Notes under the pieces: generated by a model
What the model was told of the DNA's origin: nothing
The model's input: the letters and a program-made list of their open reading frames with translations, nothing else
Databases searched by the model: none
Translations under genes and position numbers: made by a program
Assembly: GCA_002722525.1 (NCBI GenBank)
Contig: PBMJ01000016.1
Location: 12,810 to 20,189, forward strand
Origin: Acidimicrobiaceae bacterium
Lineage (GTDB): Bacteria > Actinomycetota > Acidimicrobiia > Acidimicrobiales > UBA8592
Reading direction: 5' to 3'
Length of the DNA stretch: 7,380 nucleotides
Part shown: one piece after another, positions 1-4,992 of the stretch
Numbering within the stretch: position 1 is the stretch's first letter
Layout of the letters: every line of letters begins with the position of its first letter

Positions 1-730
1 CCTCAGTGGCCATCAATTTTGCTTGGGTAGGAGCTAAAGCTTCGATACAAGCGTCAGCTCCTTCATGAACCCAACGGCGGGCCGAAGCTTTCGTTTCCTG
101 AATAGCTAGTGGAGCCATTTTAGATATGCGCTGAGCTATCTCCATAGCTCGATCAAGTTGCTGGCCTGCAGGGACTACTTCTTGAACGATTCCAACTCTT
201 AGAGCCTCAGCAGCATCAAATTCATCGCAAGTAAGCAGGTGGTACATAGCGTTTCCCCAACCGCCCCGTTCGACAAACCGAAATGTCGCCCCTCCTGTAG
301 CTTGGATCCCCCTCGCAGGTTCTAACTGAGAAAAACGACAGTCATTTGCGGCGATGATTATATCTCCAGCTAACGCAACCTCTATCCCGAATGTGTAGGT
401 GATTCCATGAACGGCTGTAACGATTGGCTTTCTGCAGCTCCTGCCGAATCCAAAGGGATCAACTTTAGAATTATCTTTTGAACTGCGACGATCATTCCTT
501 TCCATTCTTTCTGTCCATTTTGGCAGGTCAAGACCTGCTGTAAAATGGTCACCATGACCGAAGAGAACCCCTACACGTAAATCGTCATCCTCATCAAGTT
601 GCGTGTAGGCAGAAACTAATTCTGCTGACATCTTTGGGGTGATTCCGTTGTATTTTTCTGGGCGGTTCAACCCAATAAGAAGCACGTGATCATGTATTTC
701 GACACTAATCGAACCTTCATCATTACTCAT
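1..730 (-). CDS. Crotonase / enoyl-CoA hydratase family protein (3'-truncated by window edge)
   Basis: Read from the reverse complement, an ATG at 730 opens a frame that runs off the left edge after 243 codons; family members are usually about 255-280 residues, so only the last few dozen residues are missing. A TGA two codons upstream makes this the most upstream start, although no clear Shine-Dalgarno site precedes it. Visible crotonase features: LNRPEKYN near residue 21, HFTAGLDL (62-69) forming the first oxyanion-hole segment, GIEVALAGDIIIA (115-127) and FSQLEPARGI (133-142). E117 and E137 are 20 residues apart and match the two catalytic glutamates of rat mitochondrial hydratase (E144, E164), so hydratase chemistry on a CoA thioester is plausible. 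The second oxyanion position, usually glycine in a GGG motif, is F114 here. The crotonase fold also hosts isomerases and hydrolases, so the exact reaction and substrate cannot be assigned. It lies 59 bp downstream of the DUF3499 gene on the same strand and may be co-transcribed. Confidence 0.9.
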   Translation of the reverse strand, partial: MSNDEGSISVEIHDHVLLIGLNRPEKYNGITPKMSAELVSAYTQLDEDDDLRVGVLFGHGDHFTAGLDLPKWTERMERNDRRSSKDNSKVDPFGFGRSCRKPIVTAVHGITYTFGIEVALAGDIIIAANDCRFSQLEPARGIQATGGATFRFVERGGWGNAMYHLLTCDEFDAAEALRVGIVQEVVPAGQQLDRAMEIAQRISKMAPLAIQETKASARRWVHEGADACIEALAPTQAKLMATE

Positions 731-789
731 AGGTCATGACGATAGTGCATGTTGCTCATAAGTTTTCAATTCAGTCAAAACTCTTTAGC

Positions 790-1341
790 CTATTCTTCGC
801 TGACGACGCGAAAGGCTCGTTGCAAAAGAGGCGTTTCTTCACCGGGATCAAGTTTTTCTATTGGAGAAGTATCGTCCCAAAGGGAACCTTGGACCCCTTC
901 ATCAATCTGTGACTCAGGAAGAGAACTATCAGGAACAAGCTGCAAATAGGAGTCTTCAAAAGGTTCAGAAACCAATTCCTCCACTTCAGATACGTCAATT
1001 GGCATTGGAGCATCATCTACAGGTATATCTTCGACAATGGAATCTGGAACATCATTGAAATCAGAATGCTGTTCTGTTTCTAGCAGGGAGGGCTTCTTCG
1101 ATTTAGGTTGGGATTTTCCCTTCCGGCGTCGTTTCTTTGGGGTGTTTCGCTCATCACTCAAGGTCCACCCAACAGGAACTGTCATCCTGTCAGCACAATC
1201 TTTGCATAGACGAGATCCATCTTTTGCTGCCTCGTGATTCTCTGAAACTAGCCATGCAGAGCATTCTTGAGGAACCATAAGTAAAACAGCTTCTGCTTCT
1301 TTACCGCAACTGATTCGCGTACATAACTGTGATGAAACCAC
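790..1341 (-). CDS. DUF3499-type zinc-binding protein with basic/acidic C-terminal tail
   Basis: The 183-residue product starts at GTG 1341: the codon just upstream is TGA, and the next methionine (residue 22) would remove the first cysteine pair, so GTG is effectively forced. Residues 5-62 resemble the actinobacterial DUF3499 family (pattern C-x4-C, then LC-x2-C/H, then RLT-x-P-x-GW): here C7 and C12 in LCTRISCG, C46 and C49 in RLCKDCADRMTVPVGW. The four cysteines suggest a zinc knuckle. Residues 68-84 are strongly basic (PKKRRRKGK... PKSKK), and about 88-183 are strongly acidic with many Asp, Glu, Ser and Pro, most likely disordered. No signal peptide or membrane segment is seen, so it is probably cytoplasmic. 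The function of the family is unknown. A nucleic-acid or protein contact through the basic patch is only a guess. It is divergent from the NicX-like gene across about 155 bp with no convincing promoter found, and is upstream of the crotonase gene. Confidence 0.85.
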   Translation of the reverse strand: MVSSQLCTRISCGKEAEAVLLMVPQECSAWLVSENHEAAKDGSRLCKDCADRMTVPVGWTLSDERNTPKKRRRKGKSQPKSKKPSLLETEQHSDFNDVPDSIVEDIPVDDAPMPIDVSEVEELVSEPFEDSYLQLVPDSSLPESQIDEGVQGSLWDDTSPIEKLDPGEETPLLQRAFRVVSEE

Positions 1342-1482
1342 TCAAAGAACCTACATCAAACCAAGAGAGCCCGCTTACATGATGAGAAGTTTCGGGAAGG
1401 AATATGACGAAATTCGACAGTTTCGAACCCGTTGTGTGTTTAGCAGAGCTAATGTAGGCAAACGAAGTAGTGAAGATCGGAT

Positions 1483-1487
1483 AGGAG
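1483..1487 (+). promoter_or_regulatory. Ribosome binding site (AGGAG) for the NicX-like gene
   Basis: AGGAG lies 7 nt before ATT 1495 and 10 nt before ATT 1498, just downstream of tandem in-frame TAG and TGA stops at 1468-1473. No ATG, GTG or TTG in the right frame follows until 2068. This site therefore decides the start call: it places initiation at an isoleucine codon exactly where homology predicts the N-terminus. Confidence 0.55.
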
Positions 1488-1497
1488 CCAAAAAATT

Positions 1498-2496
1498 ATT
1501 TCTTGGCAAGCAATTGACTTATTAACCCAGCAAATCGAATTATGCAATGCTGGAGCTGGTGAAAGTGTCATCGTTATAGCTTCAGAAGATACAGATGCAG
1601 CATTACAAACAACTGTTGTAACTGCTCTTGAAAGAGTCGGATGTCATGTAATTCACGTTTCGTGTCAACAGTCTCAAGGCGAACTGCGTCATTCTGCCAT
1701 CTCAGAAATACTAACTAGAGCTGAATTTGCCATTGATCTCGTTGGAAACCTCACTAAATCTATTACTTCGGGTCAGCATCGAACAGATATTCGTGTCCTA
1801 ACCCTGAAATGTGGAAATATTCGTGAACTCAAACGACTTGTTGTTAGCTCAGGCGTTGCTAGAAGAGCCCAAGCACTCAAAAGACTAGCTACATCATCGA
1901 AGGAAATCAGAATCTCATCTGGAGCGGGATCTTTCCTCACATTTGAACTTTCTTCAGCGCAATATGATACGAAGACTGGGATTACGTCCCAACGAGAACA
2001 GTTCGCAGAATGGCCGTCAGGAACTTTCAACATCGACCTTGGTAGACAGCAAATAAATGGAGAGCTTTTGCTGAGCCCTGGCGATATTTTTCTCGAAAGT
2101 GGTCGCATGCTCTCAGACTCCGTACATCTTGAAATAGAAAATGGAAATCTAGTCGAAATCCTAGGAGATTCAGCAGACGCCAACCTGATTCGAATTCACC
2201 TTGAAAACGAACCAAATACGGATACTGCGTACCATCTAAACGGTGTCTCTTTGGGTTTAGCCCTCACTCGCGAGCTTAAACATGATGGCCTACTCGGCCA
2301 AGAAGTCCTTCCAATGGGTCAAGACATTCACCATGCTGGATGGTCTTCTGTAAATATTGGCGGCTCAATGACACTTACACTCACGCAAGCCTCAGTCTTA
2401 TTCGATGACCAAATGATCTTTGAATCGGGAGAATTAACGGGCGTTCTTCAACCTGACCCATACGAGAGAAGTGCTGCAGGTATCAAATCCTATTAG
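1498..2496 (+). CDS. NicX-like (2,5-dihydroxypyridine 5,6-dioxygenase / aminopeptidase T fold) protein, probable ATT start
   Basis: The frame is open from 1474 to the TAG at 2494-2496, giving 332 residues from ATT 1498 or 333 from ATT 1495; NicX-type proteins are about 350. The N-terminal half (about 2-160) begins SWQAIDLLTQQ, has a Rossmann-like strand GESVIVIASEDTD and a VIHV strand, and fits the family's usual N-terminal domain. The C-terminal half has EWPSG (171-175), LSPGDIFL, HLEIENGNLVEI, AYHLNG (H246) and VLFDDQ, which line up with NicX landmarks recalled from memory. In NicX an H-x-D motif 13 residues before the DDQ supplies two iron ligands; here these positions hold S290 and T292, while H246 may match the third ligand. 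It may therefore be non-catalytic, or act without iron. The first canonical start, TTG 2068, would delete the whole N-terminal domain, so it is not credible. There is no signal peptide; it is probably cytoplasmic. Family assignment is good, function is open. Confidence 0.75.
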   Translation: MSWQAIDLLTQQIELCNAGAGESVIVIASEDTDAALQTTVVTALERVGCHVIHVSCQQSQGELRHSAISEILTRAEFAIDLVGNLTKSITSGQHRTDIRVLTLKCGNIRELKRLVVSSGVARRAQALKRLATSSKEIRISSGAGSFLTFELSSAQYDTKTGITSQREQFAEWPSGTFNIDLGRQQINGELLLSPGDIFLESGRMLSDSVHLEIENGNLVEILGDSADANLIRIHLENEPNTDTAYHLNGVSLGLALTRELKHDGLLGQEVLPMGQDIHHAGWSSVNIGGSMTLTLTQASVLFDDQMIFESGELTGVLQPDPYERSAAGIKSY

Positions 2497-2510
2497 AAGA
2501 ACATAATCAT

Positions 2511-2540
2511 TTGGACCTTTTGCCTATCCTGCGATAGCGT
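2511..2540 (+). promoter_or_regulatory. Candidate promoter for the LysM lipoprotein gene
   Basis: TTGGAC (2511-2516) and TAGCGT (2535-2540) are separated by 18 bp, resembling an actinobacterial housekeeping promoter (TTGAC-like -35, TAnnnT -10). Initiation near 2547 would give a leader of about 20 nt holding the strong ribosome site. Found by eye, so moderate to low confidence. Confidence 0.4.
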
Positions 2541-2556
2541 CAAAGCTGATACGGAC

Positions 2557-2563
2557 GGGAGGA
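2557..2563 (+). promoter_or_regulatory. Strong ribosome binding site (GGGAGGA) for LysM lipoprotein
   Basis: GGGAGGA is the strongest Shine-Dalgarno match in the window, with its GGAGG core ending 4 nt before ATG 2567. The spacing is slightly short, but the site fixes the start. Confidence 0.7.
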
Positions 2564-2566
2564 CAT

Positions 2567-2908
2567 ATGAAAAAACTGATAGCACCAGTGATAGTCTTCA
2601 TGCTCATTGTGACTGCTTGCGGTGGTGATTCCGATGACACTCCTGAGGCAGAAGCTACACCAACTGCAGTAGTTACCCAAGCAGAAACTCAAGTAGTCGA
2701 AGAACCAACACCAACAGCAATTATTGTCGTCCCTCCGAAGGCCCCGTTAATTTACACTGTTCAAGCTGGAGACTCTCTAGGAATTATTGCCAACAGCTTT
2801 GGCGTTCCTATCGAAGAACTAGCTGCTGAGAATGGCATCGATAATTACAATCTCATACAAGTCGGGCAGGAATTGGTGATCCCTGAAAATGAAGAAGAAG
2901 AAGAATAG
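2567..2908 (+). CDS. Small LysM-domain lipoprotein
   Basis: A 113-residue protein from ATG 2567. Residues 1-17 are a lipoprotein signal peptide (MKK, hydrophobic core LIAPVIVFMLIV) ending in a lipobox V-T-A-C, with C18 as the predicted lipidated residue. After GGDSDD comes a flexible acidic, Thr- and Pro-rich linker (about 21-60, with PTPTA-like motifs). Residues 63-106 form one LysM domain: YTVQAGDSLGIIANSFGVPIEEL ... NLIQVGQELVIP, with the typical YTVQ.GDSL start and the IQVGQELVIP end. The protein ends in five glutamates. LysM domains bind N-acetylglucosamine-containing glycans, so it probably sits on the outer face of the cytoplasmic membrane and contacts peptidoglycan. No enzymatic domain is present. 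It could be a wall-anchoring or sensing protein. A candidate promoter and a strong ribosome site precede it, so it may be its own transcription unit, possibly continuing into the transporter gene downstream. Confidence 0.9.
   Translation: MKKLIAPVIVFMLIVTACGGDSDDTPEAEATPTAVVTQAETQVVEEPTPTAIIVVPPKAPLIYTVQAGDSLGIIANSFGVPIEELAAENGIDNYNLIQVGQELVIPENEEEEE
2891..2905 (+). repeat. (GAA)5 trinucleotide repeat in the LysM lipoprotein 3' end
   Basis: Five perfect GAA codons encode the terminal glutamate run just before the TAG stop. Gain or loss of whole units would change only the length of the acidic tail. Confidence 0.9.
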
Positions 2909-2916
2909 AGTTTAAA

Positions 2917-2942
2917 GTTTTCCCTTTGCGTGAAGGAAAAAC
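2917..2942 (+). terminator. Weak hairpin after the LysM gene, possible terminator
   Basis: GTTTTCC-c-TT (2917-2926) can pair with AA-GGAAAA (2933-2940) around a loop of 6 nt, with one bulged C. The stem is AT-rich and no T-run follows on the plus strand, so termination would be inefficient at best. It may equally be chance. Confidence 0.2.
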
Positions 2943-2977
2943 ACATCTAGTCGTTCACGCATATTAAGTGGGGAAAT

Positions 2978-3892
2978 ATTTCTATCAGGCCTAATTCAGT
3001 TTCATCAAGAGGCGACCTTCAGGTCGGTATTCTTGCCTGTAGCTTTGGATATGTTCTCATAGCAATCGCTTCTGTTGTGACTTCACAATCCGATATCCAT
3101 GGGTTAAGTATGGCGTTTTGGCGCTCATGGATTGCTGTACCTTTTCTGGGTTTTTATGCTCTTTTCGTACAGCGACAAAAATTTACGTGGGAGAAATTTC
3201 TTTCATGCGCCCCCGCAGGCTTATGCTTCGGATCGTCTATCGGATTGTTCTTCTGGTCGACACAAGTCACCAGTCTAATTAATGCAAGTCTTATCGCAGC
3301 TCTTCAACCTCTGATAATAATCTTCTTCAGCTACTACTTTTTTTCTGAGATCCTCACCCGAAGCGATATGGGATTATCTCTTTTTGCTATCGGAGGAGCT
3401 ATCACAATTGTCCTTGCAGGGGCTAGCGAAGGCAGCGGAAAAATTTCCGGAGACCTTATGGCGTTACTTGCAATAACTCTTGGCGCTTGCTATTTCGCAC
3501 TCGCTCGTAAGGCTTTAGCGAAATTGGGTGTAGCGGAATTTATGACTGGCTATTTCATCTGGTCTGGAATTACCCTCACACCGATGATGCTGATATCGGG
3601 AGCAGGTATTATCCCTCAGACTCAACGCGACCTTACTGAAATTTTGACCGTTGCTTTTGTGCCCTTATTCGGTCACGTACTTCTTACTTTTTCCCAATTA
3701 AAAACACCCCTTAGCTTGATAGGGATACTGCAGTTGCTTGTACCTGTTACTGCAACCGTCGCTGCAGTGCTTTTCTTGGACGCCACTATCTCAGGTATAA
3801 AGGGACTCGGAATTGTAATGGTCCTTATTGCACTCACTGCAAGCAGCTATCTCCGACACAAACGACTCGAAAAAGAACCAGTCAGAGATTAA
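2978..3892 (+). CDS. EamA-family (DMT superfamily) membrane transporter, probable ATT start
   Basis: From ATT 2978 the product is 304 residues, normal for the EamA family (about 290-310), with ten predicted helices in two EamA repeats (about 14-148 and 157-292). The first helix, VGILACSFGYVLIAIASVV (16-34), is encoded upstream of GTG 3077, which is the first canonical start codon in this frame. Starting at GTG 3077 gives 271 residues, no first helix, and no ribosome site. The open frame begins after the TAG at 2948-2950 and contains no ATG, GTG, TTG or CTG before 3077. ATT 2978 follows GGGG (2970-2973) by 4 nt; ATC 2984 is the alternative. The second repeat carries a helix with LQLLVPVTATVAAVLFLDATI, typical of EamA members, some of which export amino acids or metabolites; the substrate here is unknown. 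The C-terminus is short and basic. It converges on the cyclophilin gene with 5 bp between stops. A frameshift or base error near the start is the other explanation for the missing start codon. Confidence 0.8.
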   Translation: MSIRPNSVSSRGDLQVGILACSFGYVLIAIASVVTSQSDIHGLSMAFWRSWIAVPFLGFYALFVQRQKFTWEKFLSCAPAGLCFGSSIGLFFWSTQVTSLINASLIAALQPLIIIFFSYYFFSEILTRSDMGLSLFAIGGAITIVLAGASEGSGKISGDLMALLAITLGACYFALARKALAKLGVAEFMTGYFIWSGITLTPMMLISGAGIIPQTQRDLTEILTVAFVPLFGHVLLTFSQLKTPLSLIGILQLLVPVTATVAAVLFLDATISGIKGLGIVMVLIALTASSYLRHKRLEKEPVRD

Positions 3893-3897
3893 GAATA

Positions 3898-4458
3898 TTA
3901 CTCTGCTTCTTGGATTTCGACTGAATTGATAACCACGTCGGTAACTGGTCGGTCACCAGGACCTGTTGGTACCCTTTGCATTTCCTCAGCAACCTCTATC
4001 CCTTTAACTACTTTTCCGAATAGAGAATATTGGGGTGGAAGTCCAACTCCACTTGCCCCAGTTATGATGAAGAATTGGCTGCCATTTGTGTCTGGACCGG
4101 CGTTCGCCATAGCGATTGAACCGATCTCATAACGACCTGGAGCGGGTAATTCATCAGCAAAACGATACCCAGGGCCTCCTCTTCCAGAGCCTTCAGGGCA
4201 TCCTCCCTGACACATAAATCCATTAATAATTCGATGGAAAATTAAACTGTCGTAATAGTGATATCGGGCCAGAAAGACAAAGTTATTAACTGTATTAGGT
4301 GCTCCGGCTGCATCAAGATGAATGACCATTGTTCCTATAGACGTCTCCATCGTCGCTGTATACGACTTTGATGGATCTATACACATAGGTGGGGTCCCAC
4401 TGAAAGATGTTTGGCGCGGACTTGAACCATCAGGTGCTGGACACTCAGGAGTACTCAT
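3898..4458 (-). CDS. Cyclophilin-type peptidyl-prolyl cis-trans isomerase
   Basis: A 186-residue protein from ATG 4458, with an in-frame TAA a few codons upstream fixing it as the first possible start; AAGGAAAGAG precedes it as a loose ribosome site. The cyclophilin domain covers about residues 33-183: FHRIINGFMCQGG (74-86) and SIAMANAGPDTNGSQFFI (114-131). Compared with human cyclophilin A, R76, F81, M82, Q84, A118, N119, Q128 and F130 match the catalytic and binding residues R55, F60, M61, Q63, A101, N102, Q111 and F113. W121 is replaced by G139 and H126 by Y144 (in GLPPQYSLFG), so cyclosporin binding is probably weak while isomerase activity is expected. Residues 1-32 (CPAPDGSSPRQTSF... 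PPMCID) hold C6 and C26, which could pair or bind metal. There is no signal peptide or membrane helix, so it should be cytoplasmic. It catalyses proline isomerisation during protein folding. Confidence 0.95.
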   Translation of the reverse strand: MSTPECPAPDGSSPRQTSFSGTPPMCIDPSKSYTATMETSIGTMVIHLDAAGAPNTVNNFVFLARYHYYDSLIFHRIINGFMCQGGCPEGSGRGGPGYRFADELPAPGRYEIGSIAMANAGPDTNGSQFFIITGASGVGLPPQYSLFGKVVKGIEVAEEMQRVPTGPGDRPVTDVVINSVEIQEAE

Positions 4459-4473
4459 AGATATTCTCTTTCC

Positions 4474-4501
4474 TTGTAGTTACGCTCGCTCACTTTAGCA
4501 T
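4474..4501 (+). promoter_or_regulatory. Candidate promoter for the zinc-ribbon gene
   Basis: TTGTAG (4474-4479) and TAGCAT (4496-4501) with 16 bp between fit a loose actinobacterial -35/-10 pair. The predicted start near 4508 leaves a leader of about 50 nt before GTG 4558. It sits in the 99 bp between the divergent cyclophilin and zinc-ribbon genes. By-eye match only. Confidence 0.3.
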
Positions 4502-4557
4502 CGATATTTCTAAGGACCATCACTGGACCATAATGTAAGAGAATCTACAGTCCTATT

Positions 4558-4731
4558 GTGGTTGGAAAACGGCGGACAGGAAAGATACGAAGGATTCGTC
4601 CTGCGAGGCTTACCGTTACGTGCAAATCTTGTGATGTAACTTGGAAAGGGAAACCTGGGGACTCTTGCTGGAACTGTGGGGATATTGAAACTATGGAAGC
4701 TCCCCCAGCCCAAATTAAAGTTGTTTCCTAG
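4558..4731 (+). CDS. Small zinc-ribbon protein (57 residues)
   Basis: From GTG 4558 to TAG 4729-4731 the frame encodes 57 residues, opening MVGKRRTGKIRRIRPARL. The product has two CxxC knuckles: C22-K-S-C25 in VTCKSCDVTWKG and C37-W-N-C40 in DSCWNCGD, with 11 residues between knuckles. This is a classic four-cysteine zinc-ribbon layout with the aromatic and glycine residues common in such folds. The N-terminal 20 residues are very basic (seven Arg/Lys in residues 4-14), which suggests nucleic-acid binding; the C-terminus is short and neutral. An in-frame TAA at 4531-4533 bounds the frame, and GTG is the only canonical start before the first knuckle. No strong ribosome site is seen. The gene is read on the plus strand, divergent from the cyclophilin gene. 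A reverse-strand open frame over the same DNA (4510-4764) is Pro/Ser/Phe-rich and shows no domain. The function is unknown; the coding call rests on the paired CxxC motifs. Confidence 0.7.
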   Translation: MVGKRRTGKIRRIRPARLTVTCKSCDVTWKGKPGDSCWNCGDIETMEAPPAQIKVVS

Positions 4732-4750
4732 GAAATAGCGCAAAGGCGGC

Positions 4751-4784
4751 CAGTCGATGATCAAACCCCCATGATCACCGACTG
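4751..4784. repeat. Hairpin 1: 13-bp inverted repeat with C5/G5 loop
   Basis: Left arm CAGTCGATGATCA (4751-4763) and right arm TGATCACCGACTG (4772-4784) flank the loop AACCCCCA. Twelve of 13 positions are Watson-Crick pairs. The remaining A4757/C4778 is a mismatch in plus-strand RNA but becomes a U-G wobble in minus-strand RNA, giving an unbroken 13-bp stem there. No T-run adjoins, so it is not a standard terminator. Confidence 0.8.
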
Positions 4785-4801
4785 TTGAGCCACCCTATGA
4801 C

Positions 4802-4845
4802 TCCAGGATGGCTGACTGCCCCCCGGTCGAATCAGCCACTCTGGA
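4802..4845. repeat. Hairpin 2: 14-bp imperfect inverted repeat with C6/G6 loop
   Basis: Left arm TCCAGGATGGCTGA (4802-4815) pairs with right arm TCAGCCACTCTGGA (4832-4845) around a 16-nt loop with six C residues. On the plus strand there are 12 Watson-Crick pairs, one G-U wobble and one A/C mismatch; on the minus strand the wobble and mismatch swap places. It starts 17 nt after hairpin 1 ends. Confidence 0.75.
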
Positions 4846-4867
4846 ATAAAAAGATGTGTCATCCGTC

Positions 4868-4896
4868 ACAGTACACACAATTGCGCCTTAAGCCAA
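4868..4896 (-). promoter_or_regulatory. Candidate minus-strand promoter facing the tandem hairpins
   Basis: Reading the minus strand, TTGGCT (4896-4891) and TACTGT (4873-4868) are spaced by exactly 17 bp and fit a TTGnnn / TAnnnT promoter. No minus-strand protein gene follows until the cyclophilin start at 4458, so the nearest plausible product is the tandem-hairpin RNA, or a long cyclophilin leader antisense to the zinc-ribbon gene. Confidence 0.35.
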
Positions 4897-4992
4897 CCAT
4901 TACTTCAAAAAACTGTAATTTGGGATTTCATAAAGAACTGAAACTTGAAATTTCTTTGCCATGATTTTCCTCTAGGCTAAGAATCAACTCTC

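Larger units (their letters stand above)
4751..4861 (-). ncRNA. Candidate structured small RNA (two tandem hairpins)
   Basis: In the non-coding stretch 4732-4992, two hairpins of 13-14 bp (4751-4784 and 4802-4845) stand out as GC-rich against AT-rich DNA to the right. On the minus strand both loops are G-rich (TGGGGGTT; and a 16-nt loop containing GGGGGG), hairpin 1 pairs fully, and a promoter-like TTGGCT-17-TACTGT lies at 4896-4868, which would start transcription about 15 nt before hairpin 2. The two units also share CCAG, a C5-C6 run and AGCCAC-CT in the same order on the plus strand, suggesting a diverged duplication. The 3' end is undefined because no terminator is visible. I do not recognise an RNA family: no tRNA, SRP, 6S or known riboswitch core was seen. 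Alternatives are a repeated palindromic element or a 3'-UTR structure of the zinc-ribbon mRNA on the plus strand. Confidence 0.35.

Noticed and set aside
1410..1440. tRNA T-loop-like TTCGAAC
   Set aside because: The flanking bases do not form a T-stem and no acceptor or anticodon arm can be drawn.
1379..1525. Plus-strand 48-codon open frame (MMRSFGKEYDE...) in the DUF3499/NicX gap
   Set aside because: No ribosome site, no recognisable motif, and it overlaps the start of the NicX-like gene in another frame.
1773..2215. Minus-strand open frames opposite the NicX-like gene
   Set aside because: Shadow frames: Ser/Arg/Phe-rich, no motifs, antisense to a well-supported gene.
2068..2496. Short version of the NicX-like gene starting at TTG 2068
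   Set aside because: The same frame is open and family-like for another 570 bp upstream; this start would delete the N-terminal domain.
4724..4735. Perfect palindrome TTTCCTAGGAAA over the zinc-ribbon stop codon
   Set aside because: Short, without a second copy or flanking structure seen; may be chance, so no operator or terminator is claimed.
4510..4764. Reverse-strand 84-codon open frame with a TTG start
   Set aside because: Composition is Pro/Ser/Phe-rich with no domain, its start lies inside hairpin 1, and it overlaps the plus-strand zinc-ribbon gene, which has clear paired CxxC motifs.
4802..4850. Hairpin 2 as a rho-independent terminator of the zinc-ribbon gene
   Set aside because: The stem is followed by AATAAAAAG rather than a T-run on the plus strand, and on the minus strand the T-run would precede the stem.
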